Shown: piece after piece, positions 1-6,655 of the stretch
Layout of the letters: every line of letters begins with the position of its first letter
How positions within the stretch are numbered: position 1 is the stretch's first letter
Assembly: GCA_018058125.1 (NCBI GenBank)
Contig: JAGPCH010000036.1
Span: 1 to 9,211, forward strand
Source of the DNA: Ignavibacteria bacterium
GTDB taxonomy: Bacteria > Bacteroidota > Ignavibacteria > Tepidaquicellales > Tepidaquicellaceae
Direction: 5' to 3'
Length of the DNA stretch: 9,211 nt
The notes under the pieces: model-generated
The model's database searches: none
What the model was told of the DNA's origin: nothing
The model's input: the letters and a program-made list of their open reading frames with translations, nothing else
Translations under genes and position numbers: made by a program

Positions 1-96
1 GAGGAAGTAGCGAGAGAGAAATTCGGCATGACCAAAGAAGGAGAAATAATTCAAAAAGTAATTACGGACACAACTTCACAGCAAAATGATAAATAG
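1..96 (+). CDS. FtsB/DivIC-type septum formation initiator, C-terminal end only
   Basis: Frame 1 is open from the window edge to TAG at 94-96, giving the last 31 residues of a protein whose start lies outside the window. The visible piece reads EEVAREKFGMTKEGEI and then IQKV before a polar tail. The pattern E-x-AR-E-K-(Y/F)-G-M-x-K-x-GE is the hallmark of the C-terminal segment of the FtsB/DivIC family. These are small bitopic membrane proteins with a periplasmic coiled coil that join the divisome with FtsL and FtsQ/DivIB. The membrane segment and coiled coil cannot be seen here. The last 11 bases overlap the start of the peptidase gene, which suggests translational coupling. The family call is fairly secure from the motif. 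The choice between FtsB and DivIC is not resolved. Confidence 0.75.
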   Translation, partial: EEVAREKFGMTKEGEIIQKVITDTTSQQNDK

Positions 97-1117
97 TTTA
101 GTCTCCACACTGGAGAATATTTTAAAAATTAATTCACCTACCGGATTTACTGAAGATGTGATAAAACATATCGAAGATCTTTTCAGTGGACGTGACGGAT
201 TATTAATAAAAAAGACCAATAAAGGATCTCTGATGATATCTTTCTCGGAAGATCCGCGTCTGATAATCACCGGTCACATTGATACCCTTGGCGCAATGGT
301 AAAGGAGATAAAGTCTAACGGAACTCTTGAGATCACAATGCTCGGAAGCTATCCGTTAAATTCTTTTGAAGGTGAATATGTAACTGTCAGAAATTCCGAC
401 GGTAAATTATTCAGAGGTACGTTTTTATTGAATAATCCTGCCAGCCATGTTAACAGGAATGTAAATTCAGAAAAACGGGAACATAATAATATGTCAATAA
501 GACTTGACGAAGAAGTGAATTCTAAAGATGATGTTTTGAAACTGGGAATTGACGTCGGGGATTTTATTTTTTATGACAACAGATTTGAACATACAGAAAG
601 CGGATTCATTAAATCCAGATTTCTTGATGATAAAGCTTGTGTAGCGGTTATGATCGAACTGATAGATAAATTGTTAAAACAGAAAAATTATAAAGAGACT
701 GCTTTTTATTTTTCTAACTATGAAGAAGTCGGTCATGGATCGTGTGTCGGAATTCCGGATTCAGCAGAAGAGCTTTTAGTTTTAGATATGGCAGTAATTG
801 GTAACGGGTGCAGCGGCAGGGAAGATGCTGTTTCAATTTGCGTAAAAGATTCAACAGGTCCTTATGACTTTAATGTGACGAACAAGCTTCGTGAACTTGC
901 AAAAAAGAATAAGATAAATTATGTAACGGATATTTATCCGCATTACGGTTCGGACGGAAGCGCAGCATTAAGCGCCGGCTATGATGTAAGGGTGGGTTTG
1001 ATCGGACCCGGAGTTTCTGCTTCGCATGGCGTAGAGAGAACGCATGAAAAGGGATTGATTGAAACTTATGAGCTGACCAAGGCATATATTGACTGGTTTG
1101 AAAACAGGAATAAATAA
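86..1117 (+). CDS. M42-family metallopeptidase (di-metal aminopeptidase/glutamyl aminopeptidase-like)
   Basis: This 343-residue protein has the usual length and motif order of M42 peptidases (FrvX/TET-like cytoplasmic aminopeptidases, once mislabelled cellulase M). The N-terminus carries the family signature INSPTGF (15-21). Probable metal and catalytic residues, in order, are H64 and D66 in TGHIDTLG, D181/D182 in FLDDKA, the adjacent E213 (general base) and E214 (metal ligand) in NYEEVGHG, D234 in VLDMA, and a C-terminal histidine, H314 or H320, in SHGVERTH. There is no signal peptide, so it should act in the cytoplasm, trimming peptides; TET-type members form dodecamers. The region between about 70 and 165 matches the position of the dimerisation insert known for the family. 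The start at ATG 86 overlaps the upstream divisome gene and has no clear Shine-Dalgarno, so coupling to that gene is likely. Substrate preference cannot be read from the sequence. Confidence 0.9.
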   Translation: MINSLVSTLENILKINSPTGFTEDVIKHIEDLFSGRDGLLIKKTNKGSLMISFSEDPRLIITGHIDTLGAMVKEIKSNGTLEITMLGSYPLNSFEGEYVTVRNSDGKLFRGTFLLNNPASHVNRNVNSEKREHNNMSIRLDEEVNSKDDVLKLGIDVGDFIFYDNRFEHTESGFIKSRFLDDKACVAVMIELIDKLLKQKNYKETAFYFSNYEEVGHGSCVGIPDSAEELLVLDMAVIGNGCSGREDAVSICVKDSTGPYDFNVTNKLRELAKKNKINYVTDIYPHYGSDGSAALSAGYDVRVGLIGPGVSASHGVERTHEKGLIETYELTKAYIDWFENRNK

Positions 1118-1138
1118 ATTTTATTTTTTTTATCAGAT

Positions 1139-1144
1139 TATAAT
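1139..1144 (+). promoter_or_regulatory. possible -10 element upstream of trpS
   Basis: The 46-base gap between the peptidase and trpS contains a perfect TATAAT at 1139-1144, 19 bases before the TTG start. I see no convincing -35 hexamer at 16-18 bases upstream; that region is only T-rich. In such AT-rich DNA a TATAAT can arise by chance, and if the host uses a Bacteroidota-type promoter this match would mean little. Reported as a weak candidate only. Confidence 0.2.
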
Positions 1145-1151
1145 TTTAAAC

Positions 1152-1166
1152 AGGAAATAATTTTTG
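1152..1166 (+). promoter_or_regulatory. ribosome binding site and TTG start that fix the trpS N-terminus
   Basis: AGGAAA at 1152-1157 is followed by TTG at 1164. An in-frame TAA at 1158-1160 rules out any start further upstream. The next in-frame ATG is codon 23, which would remove the conserved SGIKPSG and TIGN motifs that bind ATP. TTG is therefore the only start that leaves a complete enzyme. Confidence 0.75.
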
Positions 1167-2147
1167 AAAAGAATAGTATCAGGCATAAAACCATCCGGCG
1201 ATCTTACAATTGGAAATTATCTCGGAGCAATGAAAGGCTGGGCTGAAAATCAGAATCCGGAAAATGAAAATTTTTTCTTTATTGCAAATCTTCATGCCAT
1301 AACTGTAAGGCAGGATGCAGAGCAGCTCAGAAAAAGAAGTCTTGATATTGCCGCCTGGCTTGTTACTGTAGGAGTAGATCCGAATAAATCAGTGATATTC
1401 GTCCAATCAATGCTTCCGGCTCATAGTGAGATATGCTGGATATTGAATAATTATGTAACTATGGGTGAACTGGGAAAGATGACGCAATTTAAGGATAAGT
1501 CTTCTAAATCAGGGAAAGATGGGCAGCTTGCAGGACTTTATGATTATCCTGTATTAATGGCAGGAGATGTGTTATTGTATGATGCAGATGAAATTCCCGT
1601 TGGTCTGGATCAGACACAGCACGTTGAATTATCCCGTACCATAGCGCAGAGATTCAATAATCAGCATGGAGAGACATTTAAGATTCCAAAAGCAACTTTG
1701 TCAAAGACATCTTCAAAGATAATGTCTTTAAATGAACCGGATAAAAAGATGAGCAAGAGCGGATCTGCAGACAGTTACATTATACTGGAAGATCATAAAG
1801 ATTCAGTAATAAAAAAATTCAAACGGGCAGTTACAGATTCGGGAAGTGAAATCAAACATTCAAAAGATAAACCTGCCGTAAGTAATCTTTTAAACATTTA
1901 TTCTGAATTTTCCGGAAAGACAATAGCGGAAATTGAAAAAGATTATGAAGGAAAAGGTTATGGACAATTCAAAGGAGATCTTGGAGAATTAGTAGCTGAA
2001 AAACTGATTAAACTGCAAAATTCATTTTCAGAACTCAGAAATGATGAAGACAGACTTGAGGGGATCATTAGAGAGGGTAATAAAAAAGCCGGAACCATTG
2101 CAAATGAAAAGATGTCAATAATAAAAAATATCCTCGGACTTTTATAA
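1164..2147 (+). CDS. trpS: tryptophanyl-tRNA synthetase
   Basis: This 327-residue class I aminoacyl-tRNA synthetase charges tRNA-Trp with tryptophan using ATP in the cytoplasm. The length is normal for bacterial TrpS. The N-terminal SGIKPSGDLTIGNYLGA (6-22) holds the TIGN version of the HIGH ATP-binding motif. YPVLMAGDVLLYDAD (128-142) includes the aspartate that contacts the tryptophan indole in characterised enzymes (D135 here). PVGLDQTQHVELSR (145-158) is the typical nucleotide/amino-acid pocket segment, and KMSKS sits at 195-199. The C-terminal third is helical and lysine/glutamate-rich, as expected for the anticodon-recognition domain. The start is TTG. The gene stands alone between the peptidase and uppS; I see no T-box or trp leader upstream. 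The identification is essentially certain. Confidence 0.97.
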   Translation: MKRIVSGIKPSGDLTIGNYLGAMKGWAENQNPENENFFFIANLHAITVRQDAEQLRKRSLDIAAWLVTVGVDPNKSVIFVQSMLPAHSEICWILNNYVTMGELGKMTQFKDKSSKSGKDGQLAGLYDYPVLMAGDVLLYDADEIPVGLDQTQHVELSRTIAQRFNNQHGETFKIPKATLSKTSSKIMSLNEPDKKMSKSGSADSYIILEDHKDSVIKKFKRAVTDSGSEIKHSKDKPAVSNLLNIYSEFSGKTIAEIEKDYEGKGYGQFKGDLGELVAEKLIKLQNSFSELRNDEDRLEGIIREGNKKAGTIANEKMSIIKNILGLL

Positions 2148-2175
2148 CCGGATAGAAATTTACAAGTAAAAGTAA

Positions 2176-2199
2176 TTCATCAGATATCGAATCGATGAA
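2176..2199 (+). other. imperfect inverted repeat (possible RNA hairpin) between trpS and uppS
   Basis: TTCATC (2176-2181) is the exact reverse complement of GATGAA (2194-2199). Inside it GAT (2183-2185) pairs with ATC (2191-2193), leaving one bulged A and a five-base loop, ATCGA (2186-2190). That gives a 9-bp stem. The centre also contains the odd palindrome ATCGA-A-TCGAT (2186-2196). No T-run follows directly, so it is not a textbook intrinsic terminator. It could be a weak terminator for trpS, a leader structure of the uppS transcript, an operator, or chance. The remaining bases of this 111-base gap are A-rich with nothing else recognisable. Confidence 0.3.
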
Positions 2200-2258
2200 A
2201 GTTATTAAAGATTTATTTTAAACAAAAAAAATCAAAGAAAAAGAAAGAGTAATTTAAA

Positions 2259-3041
2259 TTGATAGAGCCGTCACCAAAAGATAAAATAAAACAGGAAGAG
2301 TTAAAAAACAGTGGTGAGATCCCGGTGCATGTGGCAATCATAATGGACGGAAACGGCAGATGGGCTAAATCGAAAGGTCTGTCGAGAGTCTTCGGACATA
2401 ATGAAGGTGTTAATTCTGCCAGAGATATCGTAGAAGCATCAGGACAGCTTGGAGTAAAATATCTTACATTATACACTTTCTCTACGGAGAACTGGAGACG
2501 ACCAAAGAATGAGATAACTTTATTGATGAAGTTACTTATACGATCGATCAGAGATGAGACAGACAGACTTCATAATAATAATGTCAGATTGATAGCCACC
2601 GGAAATTTATCAGGTCTGCCGGACAAAGTTATTAAAGAGCTTAACGATGCGATGGATAAAACAAAGGATAATAAACTTATGACATTGAATCTTGCTTTGA
2701 ATTACAGCGGCAGATGGGATATATTGAATGCCGTAAAAAGTGTATTAAAGGAACATAATACTTCAAAATTTGATTTAGACAATTTTACTGAACAGGATTT
2801 TGAAAAATTTTTATCAATGAGTCAGATTCCAGATCCGGATCTGATGATCAGAACCGGAGGCGAGTACAGAATAAGTAATTATATGCTGTGGCAGATAGCG
2901 TATAGTGAGATATACATAGACAGTAACTTCTGGCCGGACTTTAAACGAAATCAATATTATAAAGCAATATCGGAATTCCAGAAAAGGGAGAGAAGATTCG
3001 GTATGACAAGTGAACAATTAAATAAGAAAAAGGCAAAATAA
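2259..3041 (+). CDS. uppS: isoprenyl transferase (undecaprenyl diphosphate synthase)
   Basis: This cis-prenyltransferase extends farnesyl diphosphate with isopentenyl diphosphate to undecaprenyl diphosphate, the lipid carrier for peptidoglycan and surface glycans, at the cytoplasmic face of the membrane. At 260 residues it has the normal length. Visible motifs are IMDGNGRWA (28-36) with catalytic D30, the phosphate-binding region around GH (46-47), FSTENWRRP (74-82), and the C-terminal block DLMIRTGGEYRISN (194-207) continuing to AYSE with E217, equivalent to the Mg-binding glutamate of E. coli UppS. The start is TTG at 2259: an in-frame TAA at 2250-2252 blocks upstream starts, and the first in-frame ATG is residue 29, inside the catalytic motif. 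A purine-rich AAGAAAGAG (2240-2249 region) serves as the probable Shine-Dalgarno. The gene ends 4 bases before bamA, so the two are probably co-transcribed and coupled. Confidence 0.96.
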   Translation: MIEPSPKDKIKQEELKNSGEIPVHVAIIMDGNGRWAKSKGLSRVFGHNEGVNSARDIVEASGQLGVKYLTLYTFSTENWRRPKNEITLLMKLLIRSIRDETDRLHNNNVRLIATGNLSGLPDKVIKELNDAMDKTKDNKLMTLNLALNYSGRWDILNAVKSVLKEHNTSKFDLDNFTEQDFEKFLSMSQIPDPDLMIRTGGEYRISNYMLWQIAYSEIYIDSNFWPDFKRNQYYKAISEFQKRERRFGMTSEQLNKKKAK

Positions 3042-3045
3042 AATA

Positions 3046-5412
3046 ATGCATAGAAACACATTAAGTAAAATTTCAACTATTCTCATTTTTATATTAATTT
3101 TATCATATAATAATTCATATTCTCAGGCTGAAGGACCTTCCACTTACAAGATTGCTAACATAAGTACAAAAGGTAACAGTAATTATGAAACTTCAACAAT
3201 TATTTCATATTCAGGATTAAACACGGGACAGGAAATAATTGTACCGTCAGATCAGACAAGAGAAGCCATTAATCGTTTATGGAAAATAGGAATTTTTGCC
3301 GATGTAAAAATATACGTCGATAAGAAATTCGGGAATGACATTTATCTTGTAATAGAAGTTGAAGAGTTACCGAGAGTTGAGAGGGTTGATATTACAGGAA
3401 ATGATGAGTTCTCTGATGATGATCTTGCTGATCATATAAATCTCGTATCGGGAGAAATTTTATCGGAGCAGAAACTTCAGGATATAAAATACAATCTGGA
3501 AAAGTATTATGCAGATGAAGGATACGGACTTGCGAAAGTATCGGTTGATAAACTGATCTCTGCAGGCAATGAAGCAAGAGTAAGAATAAAAATAGACGAA
3601 GGCAATAAACTAACGGTAAGAAACATCATATTTGAGGGGAATAAGAGTATTTCCTCAAGTGATCTTAAAAGCGCTATGGATGAAACATCCGAAGCTGTCT
3701 GGTGGAATATTTTTGACGGAGCTACGTTTGATAAGAAAAAATATGAAGCTGATAAAGTACTGATTGAAAATTATTATAAGGAAAACGGATATAAAGATGC
3801 TTTTATAGAGGATGAAGAACTGATCATTCTCCCATCAAAAGAAGATGTGAACATTAAGCTTAAGATAAGTGAAGGCAAGAAATATTATATAAATAACATA
3901 GAATTTGTAGGCAATACATTATTTGATCCGGATCTGTTGACAGCCAGGCTTGGTTTCAGAAACGGAGAAATATTTAATTCCAAGAAACTGAATGAGAATC
4001 TTTATGGAAATGAAAGCGAGTCAGATCTTAGTTCTATGTATCTTGATAAAGGATATCTTTCATTCAATGCAGAAGTAGAGGAAATAACAGTTGATCCAAA
4101 TAAAGTAGATCTAAAGATTATTTTAAATGAGGGAATCCAGTTTAAATTCGGACAGATAAGTTTTGAAGGTAATGATAAGACACAGGATAAAGTAATTAGG
4201 AGAGAGTTATATACGTTACCCGGTGATTATTTCAGCAAGAGCGCAATTAAAAGAAGCATGCAGCAATTATCAGGACTGAATTATTTTAATCCTGAAAAAT
4301 TGTCCCAGGATATTTCGCTGGCTAATGACAGCACGGTCAATATGAAATATCTCGTTGAAGAGAAATCATCGGATCAGTTCAATGCTTCAGTCGGATACAG
4401 CGGCAGCTACGGTGTGACTGGTACTTTAGGGCTTACTTTCAATAATTTTGATATTGCACAGCCATTTCAGGGAGGAGCCGGTCAGATATTATCATTTAAC
4501 TGGACATTCGGAACAGGCGGTACTTACAGAACTTTTGATCTGGGATTTCAGGAACCCTGGCTTTGGGATACACCTACGCAATTTGGGTTTAACATTTTTG
4601 ATACAAGACAGAATCAGGGAGTAGATCTGAAAGAAACGGGAGCTTCCATAAATATCGGAAGAAGATTTAAATTTCCGGATGATTATTTCAGAGGTGACTG
4701 GACATTAAAATTTCAGAGAACAGATGTAATAAACGGTGATCAGTATTATCAGGAAGGTGAAAGAAGTCAGTTCAGTATCAGACAGATAATTTCAAGATCA
4801 ACGGTTTTCGAACCGGTGTTTCCTACTTCAGGAACAAAAGTATCCAACTCGACAGAGTTTTCGGGAGGATGGTTATTGCCCGGATCCATTAATTTTATAA
4901 AGAACATATTTCTAACAGAAGCCTTTACTCCATTAACTCTGAACAGAAAATTAGTTTTATTTTCAAACTTTCAGTTTTCTTTTGTAAACTCTACGGCAGG
5001 TGATGATTATCTCCCGCCTACGGAGACTTTTTACATGGGAGGTAACGGGCTGACATATAATACAATTGCTTTAAGGGGATACGATGACAGAAGCATAGGA
5101 CCGAAGAATTCATTCGGAAGTCCGATTGGAGGAACTGTAACTACAAAATTCGGAATAGAGCTGAGATATTCTTTGTCCCAGGATCCGATTCCGATTTTCT
5201 TACTGGGATTTCTTGAAGCAGGAAATGTCTGGTCGGACATAAATAAAACCGATCCGTTTGATCTTTACAGATCTGCGGGATTCGGTACTAGATTGATATT
5301 ACCGGCTGTAGGGCTGGTTGGATTTGACTTCGGTTATGGATTTGACCGGAGAGCAGCAGACGGGCAACCGCCTGAATTGTTATTTCACTTCCAGTTTGGA
5401 AGAGGATTTTAA
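3046..5412 (+). CDS. bamA: outer-membrane protein assembly factor BamA (Omp85 family)
   Basis: BamA folds and inserts beta-barrel proteins into the outer membrane. The 788-residue product has a signal peptide with a hydrophobic core at about 9-20 and probable cleavage after S26 (SYS|QAEG). Five POTRA domains follow, at roughly 33-107, 108-186, 187-277, 278-364 and 365-439. Each shows the typical hydrophobic strand plus G-N/E-G-N element (for example IIFEGNKSI at 194-202 and IEFVGNTLF at 285-293). The C-terminal half (about 443-788) is the 16-strand barrel. The lid-loop motif LRGYDDRSIGP (676-686) is the family (V/L)RG(F/Y) signature. GFGTR (745-749) precedes the last strands, and the protein ends in a terminal Phe, as expected for barrel proteins. 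Five POTRAs and this length match canonical BamA rather than TamA. The Shine-Dalgarno is weak (AAAAAGG about 13 bases upstream), consistent with coupling to uppS. Confidence 0.95.
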   Translation: MHRNTLSKISTILIFILILSYNNSYSQAEGPSTYKIANISTKGNSNYETSTIISYSGLNTGQEIIVPSDQTREAINRLWKIGIFADVKIYVDKKFGNDIYLVIEVEELPRVERVDITGNDEFSDDDLADHINLVSGEILSEQKLQDIKYNLEKYYADEGYGLAKVSVDKLISAGNEARVRIKIDEGNKLTVRNIIFEGNKSISSSDLKSAMDETSEAVWWNIFDGATFDKKKYEADKVLIENYYKENGYKDAFIEDEELIILPSKEDVNIKLKISEGKKYYINNIEFVGNTLFDPDLLTARLGFRNGEIFNSKKLNENLYGNESESDLSSMYLDKGYLSFNAEVEEITVDPNKVDLKIILNEGIQFKFGQISFEGNDKTQDKVIRRELYTLPGDYFSKSAIKRSMQQLSGLNYFNPEKLSQDISLANDSTVNMKYLVEEKSSDQFNASVGYSGSYGVTGTLGLTFNNFDIAQPFQGGAGQILSFNWTFGTGGTYRTFDLGFQEPWLWDTPTQFGFNIFDTRQNQGVDLKETGASINIGRRFKFPDDYFRGDWTLKFQRTDVINGDQYYQEGERSQFSIRQIISRSTVFEPVFPTSGTKVSNSTEFSGGWLLPGSINFIKNIFLTEAFTPLTLNRKLVLFSNFQFSFVNSTAGDDYLPPTETFYMGGNGLTYNTIALRGYDDRSIGPKNSFGSPIGGTVTTKFGIELRYSLSQDPIPIFLLGFLEAGNVWSDINKTDPFDLYRSAGFGTRLILPAVGLVGFDFGYGFDRRAADGQPPELLFHFQFGRGF

Positions 5413-5469
5413 TTAACAAAAATAAAAAACAAAACAAACTAAAATAAAATAAAAGGAGAAATTTTTTTG
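5413..5469 (+). promoter_or_regulatory. G-free A-rich leader with strong Shine-Dalgarno and TTG start of ompH copy 1
   Basis: Between the bamA stop and 5454 the + strand is almost all A, with scattered T and C and no G. The first G belongs to AGGAG at 5454-5458, followed 8 bases later by TTG at 5467 after a run of T. Such a stretch cannot form stable RNA structure and leaves a very accessible ribosome binding site. This fits high expression of an abundant periplasmic chaperone. I see no terminator here, so bamA and ompH are probably on one transcript. The role in expression is inference. Confidence 0.55.
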
Positions 5470-6033
5470 AAAACAAGTTATGCAAAATATCTGATAATGA
5501 CATTGGCTTTTGTCTCAATGTTTTTTTATAATGAAGCAAATTCACAGATAAAAATCGGATTTGTAGACAGTGAAACAATTCTGAAACAGCTTCCTGAAGC
5601 GCAGAAAGTTCAGTCTGAGCTCGAAGGATTACAAAAACTTTATCTTGATACAATTCAGACAAAGGAAAACGATCTGAAATCTAAAGCAGAAATATTTAAA
5701 ACTCAGTATGATGACGCTCAAAAAAGAGTTGAAGCAGGAGAGATAACATCTGAAGCAGAAATGAAACAACTTCAGTCATCTATAGGCGAGCTTCAGAATG
5801 AAATACAGGGTTTAAGCGAGAGTTTCGAAATGTATAAACAGACAGTCCAGAATAATCTTCTTCAAAAGCAGTCAGAGCTTTTTAAACCGGTTAAAGAAAA
5901 AATCACAAAGACAATTGAGGATGTTGCAAAATCTATGAAGATCAATTTTGTGTTTGATAAAGCAGACGGAACCATGCTTTATGGTGACAAGGAGTTTGAT
6001 ATTACCTTTAAAGTGCTTGATAAACTAAAATAA
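5467..6033 (+). CDS. ompH: OmpH/Skp-family periplasmic chaperone, copy 1
   Basis: Skp/OmpH proteins are trimeric jellyfish-shaped chaperones that hold unfolded outer-membrane proteins in the periplasm and hand them to BamA. This 188-residue protein has an N-terminal signal peptide (hydrophobic 8-20, cleavage probably after S26, ANS|QIKIG). The first beta strand of the family, KIGFVDSETIL (29-39), follows. A long charged, Gln/Glu/Lys-rich helical region at about 45-135 forms the coiled-coil tentacles. The C-terminal return, FKPVKEKITKTIEDVAK (139-155) to INFVFDKADGTMLYG (159-173), rebuilds the body domain. The start is TTG 5467, chosen because AGGAG lies 8 bases upstream and the result is a complete signal peptide; the next in-frame ATG, codon 11, would truncate it. 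It lies directly downstream of bamA, the usual Skp position. Confidence 0.92.
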   Translation: MKTSYAKYLIMTLAFVSMFFYNEANSQIKIGFVDSETILKQLPEAQKVQSELEGLQKLYLDTIQTKENDLKSKAEIFKTQYDDAQKRVEAGEITSEAEMKQLQSSIGELQNEIQGLSESFEMYKQTVQNNLLQKQSELFKPVKEKITKTIEDVAKSMKINFVFDKADGTMLYGDKEFDITFKVLDKLK

Positions 6034-6074
6034 ATTTCTAAGCTACGCTGAGCAATAAAAAACTAAGGATTTTT

Positions 6075-6101
6075 TGCCTGTCTGAAAATTACAGGCATTT
6101 T
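6075..6101 (+). terminator. terminator-like hairpin between the two ompH genes
   Basis: TGCCTGT (6075-6081) and ACAGGCA (6091-6097) form a perfect 7-bp inverted repeat around a 9-base loop, followed at once by TTTT (6098-6101). It lies 42 bases after the ompH copy 1 stop and ends about 20 bases before the copy 2 start. The stem is short and the T-tract brief, so it would be a weak or partial intrinsic terminator. It could lower transcription into ompH copy 2 and the lpx genes, or protect the 3' end of the upstream mRNA. No promoter for the downstream genes is evident in this 88-base gap. Confidence 0.5.
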
Positions 6102-6121
6102 AATGTAAATTTACAAATGCT

Positions 6122-6655
6122 ATGATCATTAAGTATAAATCATTATTTATCTTATTCTTTTTCATTCCGGTTGTTTTTTCTTCAATAGATATTTCAGCGC
6201 AGACAAAAGTCGGATATATAGATTCAAAAAAAATTATAGACGGCATGCAGGATTCGAGAGATGCAAAAGCGAGACTGGATAATCAGGTGACGGAATGGCA
6301 GACTGAATTAAAAGTATTGCAGGACAGTCTTCAATCCATGAAGGATGATTTTGAAAAAAAGAAGCTGATCTTAACGGACCAGCTTAAAGAGCAAACGGAA
6401 ACACAGATAAAAGACCTTGAAACAAGAGTTACCAATTTCAGAACAGAGAAATTTGGTGAGAATGGTGAATATTTTCAGAAACAAACGGAATTCATGAAAC
6501 CGGTTCTCGATAAAGTATTTAAGGCAATAGAAATTGTAGCCACTGAAGGTAATTATGATTATGTGTTTGACCGAAGCAGTGAAATATTGCTGTTATTTGT
6601 AAATGAAAATTATGATCTGACCTTAAAAGTAATAAATACTCTGGAAGGAAAATGA
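6122..6655 (+). CDS. ompH: OmpH/Skp-family periplasmic chaperone, copy 2
   Basis: This is a second Skp-like protein of 177 residues. The signal peptide is strongly hydrophobic (7-20) with probable cleavage after A26 (ISA|QTKVG). The body strand KVGYIDSKKIID (29-40) is followed by a charged helical region at about 45-120. The C-terminal return contains KQTEFMKPVLDKVFKAI (120-136) and NYDYVFDRSS (144-153). Its architecture and its C-terminal FMKPV...YVFD pattern match copy 1, but the coiled-coil region is divergent and somewhat shorter, so the pair is an old rather than recent duplication. No Shine-Dalgarno is visible before ATG 6122. The stop overlaps the lpxD start as ATGA (6652-6655), which indicates tight translational coupling to lpxD. 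Its exact client set cannot be read from sequence. Confidence 0.9.
   Translation: MIIKYKSLFILFFFIPVVFSSIDISAQTKVGYIDSKKIIDGMQDSRDAKARLDNQVTEWQTELKVLQDSLQSMKDDFEKKKLILTDQLKEQTETQIKDLETRVTNFRTEKFGENGEYFQKQTEFMKPVLDKVFKAIEIVATEGNYDYVFDRSSEILLLFVNENYDLTLKVINTLEGK

Noticed and set aside
86..1117. Reading the M42 protein as an endoglucanase (cellulase M)
   Set aside because: That name is a historical mis-annotation of the family; the metal-binding His/Asp/Glu set visible here is that of an aminopeptidase, and there is no export signal.
5288..5662. 124-codon open frame on the - strand across the bamA end and ompH copy 1 start
   Set aside because: It lies opposite two well-identified genes and their A-rich spacer, shows no family motif, and its hydrophobic run is simply the complement of the A-rich leader.
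6622..6655. Possible in-frame fusion or frameshift between ompH copy 2 and lpxD
   Set aside because: The ATGA overlap is a normal coupling arrangement; both proteins are full length with complete N- and C-terminal family features.
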